The notes: generated from the letters alone by a model not told the origin. Shown: positions 26,396 to 36,405, counted from the first letter of the stretch. The stretch: DNA of 64,000 bases from Methyloglobulus sp. (GCA_013141505.1 JABFQX010000006.1:62001-126000); one strand, 5' to 3'. Made by a program: numbers and translations.

Positions 26396-26800
26396 ATGAC
26401 AGATTGGACAGTAGACCGGAAGGCGCAAATTGCTTATTCCTACGAGCGTTTTGCACAAGCCAAAATATTTGTGTTCCAATGGTGTGATCAGGCTAAAGAT
26501 CGTGGCTTGCTTCCTCCTGCCGACCTTTCAGGATCGTGCAAATACGGAAGCTTGTTCATGAACCAAGTTTTCGGCGGCGCGATATACGGTCATTACGAAC
26601 ATCAATACAACATCATTGGCGGACGCATTGTCGATCTCAGTCATGATGCCATTGACGTTGGTAGGATCACAAATCCTTACCTTCATGAACCAGATTTTTT
26701 TGCTATTCCGGAGAAGCGGGCTTCTTTAAATAAATGTCTACCGCGGGTTGAGGGTTGGGTTGTGGAGTTTTTGGCGGAGATAGAGGGTTCGGAAGTTTAA
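26396..26800 (+). CDS. Unknown 134-residue protein, possible Cys/His hydrolase fold
   Basis: The middle has GSCKYGSLFMNQVFGG, then GHYEHQYNII and GGRIVDLSHDA. A Cys in a Gly-Ser-Cys-Lys helix start, a His before a hydrophobic strand and an Asp after it resemble the Cys-His-Asp order of papain/NlpC-like folds. No family can be named and catalysis is not shown. Base composition is like the core genome. It is 106 bp downstream of the 86-residue ORF. Confidence 0.5.
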   Translation: MTDWTVDRKAQIAYSYERFAQAKIFVFQWCDQAKDRGLLPPADLSGSCKYGSLFMNQVFGGAIYGHYEHQYNIIGGRIVDLSHDAIDVGRITNPYLHEPDFFAIPEKRASLNKCLPRVEGWVVEFLAEIEGSEV

Positions 26801-26869
26801 TTTTTATAGGGGCTGCTTACTACAGTATTCCTCTCCTCTGTAGGTGAGGGGGTTTTAGAGTGTAGCTAA

Positions 26870-27123
26870 CGCGACGGTTGTTTTTGATGCCGGTTCCCGC
26901 ACCGGCGGGCGGAATACTTTCTTTTGCGTTGCCAAAAGAAAGTATTCAACGAAAAGGCAACCCGAATGCCGCTTATTTCCTGCGTTCCTCAGTTTTGACG
27001 GGGGTTGCACCCAAAGGGCATAAACCGGAAGGGACTTCCTGTCCCTCCGGCAACGTGCGGCATCCCTGCCGCACCCCTAACGGGCTATTCCCGCCAAAAC
27101 CTCCGGTACTTGGCGCGGCATAA
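26870..27123. repeat. Multi-hairpin dispersed repeat element
   Basis: Contains a perfect 13-bp hairpin (26914-26926 with 26933-26945, loop CGTTGC), a GCCGGT/ACCGGC stem just before it, and a GTGCGGCA/TGCCGCAC stem at 27055-27074. An 81-codon frame on the plus strand is low in complexity for a protein (many Pro, Gly, Arg) and looks like a by-product of the repeat. It lies between the unknown genes and the nucleotidyltransferase gene and may mark the edge of an insertion. No gene is called in 26801-27163. Confidence 0.65.
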
Positions 27124-27163
27124 CGGGATAGGGGCTAATCGTAACTTTGGGTGAAATCAAAAA

Positions 27164-28036
27164 TTAATGCAGTTCATACTCTTTCTTAAGAATATCGCTT
27201 GCAACACTAAATCCATGTCGAATTTCGAGATCTTCATTTGCTTTAAGATACTCAAAAAATCTATATATATCCTGTTTGATCAAAGAATACCCATAACTTT
27301 GATTTTCACTATTCCTAATTTCATCAAAAGTGAAATGCTCTGTACAATTGGCTAAATATATTGCAGCTGATGGAGTAATTTTAGTCGCATCTTTCAAATA
27401 TAAATGTCTTAGAACACGCACTAACATGCCAAGAGGATTTGGGTTCTCTTCTAAAACAATGTCCAAAACCCTGGATTTAATAGACTCAAGGTAGTTACTT
27501 TGACAGACAAAATTCTTAGTTCGCCAATTCATTAGAATTGCATCCCAATTTAAAACGGTAGTTTCAGTTAGCGATCCGATACCATTGTAAGATACCAAGC
27601 CCTGTTTAATTGCCCATGTTTCTTCGGCATTCCATATGTCAACTGGCCACTTAGCAACTTCAAGTCTGTAACCTCCAAACTTATTTTTTTGAGCACCTAA
27701 GGATTCAAGATAAGAAATACAGTTATACCAATTCCCCTCCACGACTATATCTATGTCAGAATTAAATCCACTTTTACCTATAAGAGCCATATCTCGTAAT
27801 AAGCCCCCAAATAGATATACATCGCCATCCGGCAGTACATCAGTCATGAAGTTTAGGAATTCGGCTATGTTTTTACCGGGAGAATCAATTGTGGTTTCAG
27901 TGCTGAAAGTATCAAATAAATCTGGTGTCAATATTGAGCGCTTTTTCAAATCTCTACTTGGTTTTTTAAAAAAATAATCTAATCGATTCTTTAGATTAAC
28001 TAAAGATTGAATAGGCTGGGGTTTATGCTGAGCCAT
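27164..28036 (-). CDS. Nucleotidyltransferase, polymerase-beta fold (CCA/poly(A) polymerase-like head)
   Basis: A 290-residue protein. Motif GGLLRD (77-82) and SDIDIVVEG (Asp94, Asp96) are the nucleotidyltransferase signature of class II CCA-adding/poly(A) polymerase heads. NPLGMLVRVLRHLYL near 200-215 resembles the neck helix that follows in that family, but the rest of the tRNA-binding body is missing. The substrate is unknown. Start 28036 (ATG) overlaps the dGTPase stop by 14 nt, so the two are translationally coupled. Codons are visibly richer in A/T than in the nif genes, a sign of transfer. Confidence 0.75.
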   Translation of the reverse strand: MAQHKPQPIQSLVNLKNRLDYFFKKPSRDLKKRSILTPDLFDTFSTETTIDSPGKNIAEFLNFMTDVLPDGDVYLFGGLLRDMALIGKSGFNSDIDIVVEGNWYNCISYLESLGAQKNKFGGYRLEVAKWPVDIWNAEETWAIKQGLVSYNGIGSLTETTVLNWDAILMNWRTKNFVCQSNYLESIKSRVLDIVLEENPNPLGMLVRVLRHLYLKDATKITPSAAIYLANCTEHFTFDEIRNSENQSYGYSLIKQDIYRFFEYLKANEDLEIRHGFSVASDILKKEYELH

Positions 28037-29393
28037 TCTCAAGAGCCTTAAATTCGTTATGTTTCTTAATCAAGTGACTTTCTGTCATGCCAGACACCGC
28101 ATCGCATAGTAATTGACACTTAGCATAATGAGATTTATCCGATTTTAAATAAATTCTTCTATAGTTTTCTGAAATTTCACCAAATACAAAACGTTCAAAA
28201 GGTGAATTTTCAATATCTTCGCATGAAATTGCTTTCCAGAGCATAGACATCATTTTTTTTATGTAATTATTACCCTGTAGTTCAAGTTTGAGTACTTCCT
28301 TGTGTTGAAAGCCATAACGAAAATCAAATCTCTTAACAGCGGAACATAACTGTGCGCATTCAGAAAATTTAATTAGCTCAAAACCAGACTCGATTTCGCC
28401 ATTCATCATTTTGTCTATGTTATCAACAAAAACGTTAGTAGCTGATTTAACCATTTCCGCAATCGCTTTAACTCTAAACATCTGCATTGATATATCATTT
28501 AATTCACGAGAACTTAACTCATCCTTTTTAAATTCGGCATTCTTTTCTCTAGATTTTTCTATCACACTCTTTATAATTTCGTCATTTCCATCATGGGATT
28601 CTAAGAAATCCATTAAGTCATAAAAAGAGGCATAACCCTTTTTTACTGTATCTTCGGCATCAATAATTGAATATGCGATGTCATCACATGCTTCCATAAC
28701 ATAGGCCAAAGGATGTCTAATGCCTTCGCTTAGACCTGTGTGCTCCCACACCTCTTTGATAATTGCTTGTTCACTTCGAAAAATTCCGTATTTTTTAAAA
28801 CCACCCTTATTTTCTGAACCATAAACACTCGGATATTTAATAAGAGCAGCTAATGTCCCCAACGCCAAATTCAAACCAAATTGGTCATTTAAAACTTGCA
28901 ATTGAGTCAATAATCTAAAAGTCTGCGCATTACCGTCGAATTCTCGAAAATCTATATCAATTTCATTTTCCCATTTTCTTTCGGCAAACCATTGTTGGAT
29001 TGCAATTTCACCTTGATGACCGAATGGCGGATTTCCTAAATCATGTGCTAAACCTGCAGCAGCTAATATTGCAGGTACATTTCTCGTTACCTTTAGCTCA
29101 TCATGATTTAAACCAAAGACTTTTTCAGCATTTTCGAACGCCAAAAGTACGCCAATACTTCTAGCCAGATTGCTCACTTCGTGTGAATGCGTAAGCCTTG
29201 TTCTTATAGAATCATGTTCTTCCATAGGAAAAACTTGTGTTTTGTCGGCGAGTCTTCGCGTTGGCGTGGCGAACAAAATACGGTCATAATCTCTTTCAAG
29301 TTCTGTTCTGCCTACACCTGTTCCCATGGACTCCTTGGAACCATGCAGGCTTTTACGTCTAATCGGATTTAATAATTGTTTCCAACTAAGCAT
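28023..29393 (-). CDS. dGTP triphosphohydrolase-like HD-domain protein
   Basis: A 456-residue HD hydrolase. Start 29393 is preceded by GGGAGAG. Metal ligands are seen in the dGTPase order: LTHSHEVSNLAR (His71), AHDLGNPPFGHQGE (His117-Asp118, His126) and CDDIAYSIIDAEDT further on. Proteins of this family split dGTP into deoxyguanosine and triphosphate. Some members protect against phages by draining dNTPs. Here it is the first gene of a two-gene operon with the nucleotidyltransferase, in an AT-rich segment. A housekeeping role cannot be excluded. Confidence 0.82.
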   Translation of the reverse strand: MLSWKQLLNPIRRKSLHGSKESMGTGVGRTELERDYDRILFATPTRRLADKTQVFPMEEHDSIRTRLTHSHEVSNLARSIGVLLAFENAEKVFGLNHDELKVTRNVPAILAAAGLAHDLGNPPFGHQGEIAIQQWFAERKWENEIDIDFREFDGNAQTFRLLTQLQVLNDQFGLNLALGTLAALIKYPSVYGSENKGGFKKYGIFRSEQAIIKEVWEHTGLSEGIRHPLAYVMEACDDIAYSIIDAEDTVKKGYASFYDLMDFLESHDGNDEIIKSVIEKSREKNAEFKKDELSSRELNDISMQMFRVKAIAEMVKSATNVFVDNIDKMMNGEIESGFELIKFSECAQLCSAVKRFDFRYGFQHKEVLKLELQGNNYIKKMMSMLWKAISCEDIENSPFERFVFGEISENYRRIYLKSDKSHYAKCQLLCDAVSGMTESHLIKKHNEFKALENGSA

Positions 29394-29629
29394 ATTTCTC
29401 TCCCAGATAAGCACTTATGTTGGTTAAGGTAATAATTACCATATTTTTACATCTAGAAAATCAATTGTCAGCTCAGGTTGGGGCGAGGTACGAACAACCA
29501 ACAATCAATGATTTGTTATCTTTATGCTGGGATTTACCCAAAGGGCTTAAACACAAATTCACCCACAACCAACAGTATCCTACTAGCACCATATCTATTC
29601 GACCAAATTATAACCCAATCAACCCAAAA

Positions 29630-30016
29630 CTACACTTTCCTAATCGACCCCGGATACTCAGCAACTACTGAATCAACTGTTAATAAAGTAAAGCCTTCAA
29701 CCGTCGCTTGGGCGATTAAGATTCGGTCAAATGGGTCTTTGTGCAGGGGCGGCAGATTTGAGAGAAATACGGCATGTTCGCTGGTGATGGGCAATTCTAT
29801 GTAGCCGTTATCCAGGAGGCCACGCCGCAATACGCGTACATCGACCTGAAAATCCGGGCTACCAAGGCTGTTCTTGATCGAAATTTCCCAAAGTGAAGCA
29901 GGGCTAAAGTGCAATTGGTTTTGCGACTCGTCAATGAGTTCAAGCGCGGTAATCGGCATTTTTTCCGGCGTACCCGCCGCCCACAATAACAAGTGGGTAT
30001 CGAGCAAGAGTTTCAT
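29630..30016 (-). CDS. PIN-domain toxin (VapC-like)
   Basis: A 128-residue PIN nuclease. The acidic set is Asp6 (LLLDTHLLLW), Glu in SLWEISIKNSLG, Asp in DPFDRILIAQA and Asp in LLTVDSVV. PIN toxins cut tRNA or other RNA. It is partnered with the PHD-type antitoxin by a 1-nt overlap (TAATG). The DTHLLLW/EISIK pattern belongs to the group that pairs with PHD/YefM antitoxins. Confidence 0.9.
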   Translation of the reverse strand: MKLLLDTHLLLWAAGTPEKMPITALELIDESQNQLHFSPASLWEISIKNSLGSPDFQVDVRVLRRGLLDNGYIELPITSEHAVFLSNLPPLHKDPFDRILIAQATVEGFTLLTVDSVVAEYPGSIRKV

Positions 30017-30258
30017 TAATTGCCGCTAAACAGGTCGGCGATGTCATCTTCACCCATCTGGTCAAAGTCTTCCGGCACAGTAAAAGCACCCGCTAAAAAA
30101 CCCGTCCGGCGTATCTGATCATTAGCTGATGAGGTTAAGGCTGAGACTTTAACTAATGGTTTTCCGGCTTTGGCGATAATAAAGGGTTCGCCTTCTACCG
30201 CCTGTTCGATTAACCGAGAAAGGTGCGTTTTTGCTTCATGGATATTGATGGTTTTCAT
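30016..30258 (-). CDS. PHD/YefM-family antitoxin
   Basis: An 80-residue protein whose first 55 residues (MKTINIHEAKTHLSRLIEQ...GEPFIIAKAGKPLVKV) are a PHD/YefM DNA-binding domain. The C-terminal 25 residues, ending FDQMGEDDIADLF, would block the PIN toxin. It precedes the toxin gene, and the inverted repeat just upstream (30271-30302) is a likely autoregulatory operator. Confidence 0.9.
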   Translation of the reverse strand: MKTINIHEAKTHLSRLIEQAVEGEPFIIAKAGKPLVKVSALTSSANDQIRRTGFLAGAFTVPEDFDQMGEDDIADLFSGN

Positions 30259-30270
30259 ACAATGCCTTAG

Positions 30271-30302
30271 TAAACTAAATTAAGTTAGTTTAGTTTAGTT
30301 TA
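30271..30302. promoter_or_regulatory. Putative operator of the PHD/PIN pair
   Basis: TAAACTAA (30271-30278) is inverted as TTAGTTTA (30285-30292), followed by a further overlapping TTAGTTTA copy. It begins 12 bp upstream of the antitoxin start codon, the usual place for a PHD-type autorepression site. Confidence 0.55.
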
Positions 30303-30454
30303 TCAGAAATAGGTAAGTTAGCAATAAATGGCTGGATTTATTTCTGTTTTTGTAGATGGCTAAGAATGGGTTAATTAAGGTTCAGTTCCTAAGTGCGATT
30401 TACCCATTGGATTTGCAATAAGGGAAGTCATGTCGATTTTTTAAGCAATCCTAT

Positions 30455-30470
30455 TGTGCTATTCATTACA
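30455..30470. promoter_or_regulatory. NifA upstream activator site 1 of nifB
   Basis: TGT (30455-30457)-N10-ACA (30468-30470), perfect match. It lies 97 bp upstream of the -24 element at 30567. Confidence 0.8.
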
Positions 30471-30487
30471 AAACCAAAAAAAATGAC

Positions 30488-30503
30488 TGTTGAGTTTGCA
30501 ACA
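30488..30503. promoter_or_regulatory. NifA upstream activator site 2 of nifB
   Basis: TGTTGAGTTTGCAACA, TGT-N10-ACA with an inner TTG/CAA symmetry. The two nifB sites are 33 bp apart, three helical turns, so both NifA dimers would face the same side of the DNA. Confidence 0.85.
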
Positions 30504-30566
30504 ATAGCATTCATTAGTAATAAATATAAATATAAATATCAATAGTTTAAAATAATATTCTGGCGT

Positions 30567-30582
30567 TGGCATAGCATGTGCT
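30567..30582 (+). promoter_or_regulatory. Sigma-54 promoter of nifB
   Basis: TGGCATAGCATGTGCT has GG and GC at 10-bp spacing. The nifB start is at 30620. It is similar to the rnf promoter on the other strand at 22437-22452. Confidence 0.85.
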
Positions 30583-30619
30583 TTTACTTTTACTGAATGC
30601 AACTCACGAGGTCAATCCG

Positions 30620-32110
30620 ATGCAATTGCCAGTATTAAACGATGCCCCCGCAGCTAAAAGCGGCTGTTCTGCAAGCTCCTGCGGCACTACCGATAATCAA
30701 ATGGATTCGCTGCCGGATTCAATTCGCGAGAAAGTGCAGAACCATCCGTGTTATTCAGAAGATGCCCATCATTATTTTGCCCGGATGCATGTTGCTGTCG
30801 CTCCAGCCTGTAATATCCAGTGTCATTACTGTAACCGGAAATACGATTGTGCTAATGAATCGCGTCCCGGTGTGGTTTCTGAGTTACTAACGCCCGATCA
30901 AGCCGTTAAGAAGACGATGGCGGTCGCGGCGAACATTCCGCAAATGACTGTGCTAGGTATCGCAGGTCCCGGTGATCCATTAGCTAATCCCGAACGTACC
31001 TTTGAAACCTTCCGCCGCTTAAGCGAAGAAGCACCCGATATTAAATTGTGTGTATCCACGAATGGCTTGGCATTGCCGGATGCGGTAGAAGAATTGTCTA
31101 AGCACAATATCGATCACGTCACTATCACCATTAATTGTGTAGACCCAGAAATTGGCGCGAAGATTTATCCGTGGATTTTCTGGAAAAACAAACGCATTAA
31201 AGGCAAAAAAGGCGCAAAAATCCTGATTGAACAACAGCAAAAAGGTTTGGAGATGCTGATTGCCAAAGGGATATTGGTAAAGGTCAATTCAGTGATGATT
31301 CCCGGGGTCAACGACCAGCATTTGGCGGAAGTCAGTAAGGTCGTCAAGTCGAAAGGCGCTTTCTTGCATAACGTAATGCCGCTGATTGCTGAAGCCGAGC
31401 ACGGCACTTTCTACGGTGTAATGGGACAGCGGGGTCCAACGCCCGACGAATTGCAAGATTTACAAGATAGTTGTTCCGGCGACATGAACATGATGCGCCA
31501 TTGCCGCCAATGCCGTGCCGATGCGGTGGGCATGTTAGGTGAAGATCGAGGCGACGAGTTTACTCTGGACAAGATCGAAGACATGGAAATCGATTATCAG
31601 GCTGCAATGGAAAAACGCAAAGTGATCCATCAAGCCATCCAGGAAGAAATGGACAGCAAACGTTTGGAAAAATCTGCGAAAGCTGCACAACACAAAGCTG
31701 AACCCAAACTTGCGACTCGTCCGGTATTGATGGCAGTTGCAACCAGTGGCCAGGGAGTTATCAATGTGCATTTCGGACATGCCAAGGAATTCCTGATCTA
31801 TGAGGCCTCGCCAGACGGTGTGCGATTTATTAGCCATCGTAAAGCCGATCAATATTGTGGCGGTGACACGTCTTGTGGTGATGGTGAAAGCGTATTGCAA
31901 GTGACTGTTCGTGCATTGGCAGGTTGTGAGGCGGTGTTATGTTCCAAAGTCGGTTATGAACCTTGGGAAATGCTTGAAACTGCTGGAATTATGCCGAATG
32001 GCGAACATGCCATGGAACCTATTGAAGAGGCTGTCATGGCGGTTTACAAAGAAATGGCAGCAGCGGGTAAGTTGGATACAACGCCTGAAGCAGCTAGGGC
32101 AAGTGCCTGA
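30620..32110 (+). CDS. nifB: NifB, FeMo-co precursor synthase
   Basis: A 496-residue radical SAM enzyme that makes NifB-co (8Fe-9S-C). The SAM cluster motif is CNIQCHYC (Cys64, Cys68, Cys71), with Cys44 and Cys77 as likely ligands of the accessory clusters. Residues ~380-475 form a C-terminal NifX-like domain (INVHFGHAKEFLIYE). GAGGT precedes ATG 30620; an in-frame start at 30578 would lie inside the sigma-54 promoter. It is the first gene of a nifB-fdxN-nifO-...-nifQ operon. Confidence 0.97.
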   Translation: MQLPVLNDAPAAKSGCSASSCGTTDNQMDSLPDSIREKVQNHPCYSEDAHHYFARMHVAVAPACNIQCHYCNRKYDCANESRPGVVSELLTPDQAVKKTMAVAANIPQMTVLGIAGPGDPLANPERTFETFRRLSEEAPDIKLCVSTNGLALPDAVEELSKHNIDHVTITINCVDPEIGAKIYPWIFWKNKRIKGKKGAKILIEQQQKGLEMLIAKGILVKVNSVMIPGVNDQHLAEVSKVVKSKGAFLHNVMPLIAEAEHGTFYGVMGQRGPTPDELQDLQDSCSGDMNMMRHCRQCRADAVGMLGEDRGDEFTLDKIEDMEIDYQAAMEKRKVIHQAIQEEMDSKRLEKSAKAAQHKAEPKLATRPVLMAVATSGQGVINVHFGHAKEFLIYEASPDGVRFISHRKADQYCGGDTSCGDGESVLQVTVRALAGCEAVLCSKVGYEPWEMLETAGIMPNGEHAMEPIEEAVMAVYKEMAAAGKLDTTPEAARASA

Positions 32111-32154
32111 AAGTGAAGTCCTGTAAGTTCAAGATCATAAGAGGCTACATAACT

Positions 32155-32336
32155 CGTCATCCCGGCATGGATTGCCGGAATCCAGAAGCCATGGATGGCA
32201 AGGCTACACGAGCCGAAGGAAGTTGTGCTGCTCACCCCATCGTTTTTTGTCGCACAAGATCATTTTATGAGAAGTTCTTTATAGCCTATCTCACATCCTT
32301 GTGCTCTGGATTCCGGCAATCCATGCCGGAATGACG
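32155..32336. mobile_element. MITE-like element with ~30-bp terminal inverted repeats
   Basis: The left end CGTCATCCCGGCATGGATTG (from 32155) and the right end, reading outward on the other strand from 32336, are inverted copies of about 30 bp; the right one contains CAATCCATGCCGGAATGACG. The 182-bp interior has no ORF of note. It lies between nifB and fdxN inside the operon and leaves both genes intact. Confidence 0.75.
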
Positions 32337-32379
32337 TTGATTCGAATTGTGTCGATAAACATCGATTTAGGAGTTTGTC

Positions 32380-32658
32380 ATGGCAGTAAAAATTATTGAG
32401 TCTTGCGTTAATTGTTTTGCTTGCGAACCGGTTTGTCCCAGTAATGCAATTTACGAAGCCAAGCCGCATTTTTTGGTTGATCCTAAAAAATGCACTGAAT
32501 GCGAGGGGGACTTCCCTGATTTTCAATGCGCCAGTATTTGCCCGATAGAAGGTGCGATATTAAACTCGCTGGGCGAGGCAATAAATCCGCCCGGATCGTT
32601 AACTGGTATTCCGCCAGAAAAAATGGCCGAAGCCATGGCTGAGTTACAGTCGCATTAA
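32380..32658 (+). CDS. fdxN: FdxN 2[4Fe-4S] ferredoxin
   Basis: A 92-residue bacterial-type ferredoxin. Cluster I: Cys9, Cys12, Cys15, Cys19. Cluster II: Cys38, Cys41, Cys50, Cys54, with an eight-residue insert (CTECEGDFPDFQC) usual for nif-linked FdxN. It donates electrons to NifB in FeMo-co synthesis. AGGAG precedes the start. Confidence 0.94.
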   Translation: MAVKIIESCVNCFACEPVCPSNAIYEAKPHFLVDPKKCTECEGDFPDFQCASICPIEGAILNSLGEAINPPGSLTGIPPEKMAEAMAELQSH

Positions 32659-32665
32659 CAGGCCA

Positions 32666-33080
32666 ATGGCAATGGTCTATTTTTACGAAAAGCCAGGATG
32701 TATTAACAACACCCGGCAAAAGAAACTGTTAGAAGCAGCAGGCCATCAGGTTGTATCAAAGGATCTATTGACCGAAAACTGGCAACCAGAACACTTGCGC
32801 CCATTTTTCGGCGCATTGCCAGTGCGGGATTGGTTTAATGTCAGCGCACCTGCAATCAAACAGGGCGAAGTTGAACCCGATAAGCTGACTGAGCAGGAAG
32901 CCTTAGCATTGATGGTAGAAAACCCCTTGCTAATCCGTCGCCCCTTAATGAAAGTCGGCGATAGCCTGATGGCTGGCTTTGACCAAGCAGCGGTGGGCAA
33001 GTGGATAGGTTTAGAAACAATCACGGACATGACCGATTTGGAAACTTGTCCAAAGGCTCATGCACAAGCAACTTGCGGTC

Positions 33081-33088
<8 letters not shown>
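32666..33088 (+). CDS. nifO: NifO, ArsC-like nitrogenase-associated protein
   Basis: A 140-residue ArsC/Spx-fold protein starting VYFYEKPGCINNTRQ; the single Cys sits where ArsC has its catalytic Cys, and LLIRRPLMKVGDSLMAGFD is the family core. In A. vinelandii NifO affects molybdenum use and follows nifB-fdxN. The C-terminus CPKAHAQATCGHE adds two more Cys. It overlaps the flavodiiron gene by 8 nt. Confidence 0.88.
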
Positions 33089-34681
<1,593 letters not shown>

Positions 34682-34727
34682 GTGCAGATTTTAAATTACC
34701 TATAACTCATTTTATAAGGAGTCAATC

Positions 34728-35078
34728 ATGGCTTTAGTTACCTTTTCAAATCCTGAATACCGGGATAAAACCGTTTATGCTGTTGCAGGCAGCCATACTG
34801 AATCACTTCTTAAGCTGGCACGGGAAAACAAAATCCCAATCAACTATGAATGCCAGGATGGGGAATGTGGCACTTGCCTGGTTAAGGTCAGTAGTGTTGA
34901 CCAAAAACACCAACGCATGGGTGGGCCATTAACTGAAAAAGAAAAAGAAGTGCTGCGCGTTAGCGGCAAAATCAGCAAAGAAGAAATGGAAAGAATGATC
35001 GTGGATGACCTGCCTTCGCCCTGGCGTTTAGCTTGTCAAATGATCGTCAGGGATGAAGATATTCTGGTCGAATATTAA
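34728..35078 (+). CDS. FeSII (Shethna protein II)-like 2Fe-2S protein
   Basis: A 116-residue 2Fe-2S ferredoxin with Cys42, Cys47, Cys50 (ECQDGECGTC) and Cys103 (RLACQ). It is longer than simple ferredoxins: the loop between residues 56 and 98 (LTEKEKEVLRVSGKISKEE) and the DEDILVEY end match what I know of Azotobacter FeSII, which forms an inactive, oxygen-stable complex with nitrogenase. Placement next to a flavodiiron protein and nifQ supports a protective role. AAGGAG precedes the ATG. Confidence 0.82.
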   Translation: MALVTFSNPEYRDKTVYAVAGSHTESLLKLARENKIPINYECQDGECGTCLVKVSSVDQKHQRMGGPLTEKEKEVLRVSGKISKEEMERMIVDDLPSPWRLACQMIVRDEDILVEY

Positions 35079-35080
35079 GC

Positions 35081-35656
35081 ATGTTGGTTGCTCCTCAACT
35101 TCAGGATGACCGGGAACAGATCTACAACAGGATCAAACCGAAGCCATCAACTAATCCTAACCGCAACTGGCTGGCTTACATGATAGCCAGTTGGTCTGTT
35201 GGACAGGGTGTGTTACCTGATTATCTTGGGCTGGAAACAGAGCAGTTTTATACGTTAAATAGCTATTTTTTTCCAGGCTGTAAATTGCCGCACCAAGCGC
35301 TATCAGGCAGCAAGTTGGATTTTAGCAGAATGCTGGAAAAAGCTGATCTGGTTAATCTGCTAAAGCATTATGCTAGGCCTGAAATGGTCGAAATAGACTG
35401 GATGATTGCCATAATCGTTGCTGGATGTTTAGGTAGCGATCATTTATGGCAGGATTTAGGCTTGTGGTCGCGCCCACAATTGAGCGCGATGTTGCAGTAC
35501 AATTTTCCAGAATTAGCAGCAAAAAACGACAAGGACATGAAGTGGAAAAAGTTCTTGTATAAACAGCTTTGCGAAGCTGAAGGGCTGTATCTATGCCGTG
35601 CGCCCTCATGTGAGGTTTGTGTCGATTATTCCAAATGTTTTGGTTCTGAAGAGTAG
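35081..35656 (+). CDS. nifQ: NifQ molybdenum donor
   Basis: A 191-residue NifQ. The diagnostic C-terminal Cys motif C-x4-C-x2-C-x5-C is complete (Cys172, Cys177, Cys180, Cys186). It carries a Mo-Fe-S cluster and supplies Mo for FeMo-co. It starts 2 nt after the FeSII-like stop and ends the operon. Confidence 0.94.
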   Translation: MLVAPQLQDDREQIYNRIKPKPSTNPNRNWLAYMIASWSVGQGVLPDYLGLETEQFYTLNSYFFPGCKLPHQALSGSKLDFSRMLEKADLVNLLKHYARPEMVEIDWMIAIIVAGCLGSDHLWQDLGLWSRPQLSAMLQYNFPELAAKNDKDMKWKKFLYKQLCEAEGLYLCRAPSCEVCVDYSKCFGSEE

Positions 35657-35697
35657 ATATAACTATTTAATATTTTTCGCAAGACGATTGATATTAC

Positions 35698-35827
35698 TGT
35701 CATTTCGACCATCGGGACGACTGCATGGAAGCAGGAGGTAGGGTAACGCAGGAGCAGTTACCGAGAAATCTTTTAGGTACTGAAAGATGGGTAAGCTTTA
35801 AGATTCCTCGCTTTACTCGGAATGACA
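35698..35827. repeat. Dispersed palindromic repeat, copy 2 (long form)
   Basis: Begins TGTCATTTCGACC and ends TCGGAATGACA, with AGAAATCTT and AAGATTCCTCG near each arm. It is about 50 bp longer than the copy at 13178-13258 because of an interior GCAGGAGGTAGGGTAACGC segment. It lies just after nifQ and may end the operon. Confidence 0.72.
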
Positions 35828-35958
35828 AACTATGCTGAATAGTTGCGGATAGTTTTAGTTACCATGTTTGCGCGGGTTCGTTAGGATGAAATGTGCGTAT
35901 AATCCCGGCAAAACAAAAAGGGTTGTTATGAATTTTCATTAGCGACACATTGTTAATC

Positions 35959-36405
35959 ATGGTAACTATACGAACCGCAAACCCATCTGACATTGCCTAA
36001 CTTGTCGCATTATTACAAGAGTTATTCGCTATTGAAAAAGACTTTGTTTTCGATCCTGTAAAACAAACGAATGGCTTGGAACGCCTGCTAAAAAGCGATA
36101 AAGATTGTATCCTGGTGGCGGAGTCAGCCAATGATAACAAAGTAGTGGGGATGTGCACAATCCAAACCTTAATCTCAACAGCGGAAGGTGGGCAAGTAGG
36201 TTTGCTTGAAGATTTGATTGTTGCGGCTGGTTTTCGTCATCAAGGTATTGGTTCAAAATTGCTTGCCGAAGCTGTTTATTGGGCTGAGTGTCAAGGGCTT
36301 AAACGCTTGCAACTATTGGCTGATAAAAACAACTTGCCTGCTTTGGGTTTTTATAAGAATCAGGTCTGGCTTTCGACCGAGCTGGTTTGTTTGAGAAAGC
36401 CTTAG
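35959..36405 (+). pseudogene. GNAT acetyltransferase with in-frame stop
   Basis: From ATG 35959 the frame encodes MVTIRTANPSDIA, then TAA at 35998-36000, then continues in the same frame without another stop to 36405 (about 135 more residues). The second part has the acetyl-CoA loop of GNAT enzymes (DLIVAAGFRHQGIGSKLL) and the C-terminal LGFYKN motif. One base change (for example CAA to TAA) explains the break. A TTG at 36076 could restart but would drop the first strand and helix. Confidence 0.8.

Noticed and set aside
26878-27123. 81-codon plus-strand frame in the multi-hairpin repeat
   Set aside because: The product is a low-complexity Pro/Gly/Arg string produced by palindromes, and the whole segment looks like a dispersed repeat.
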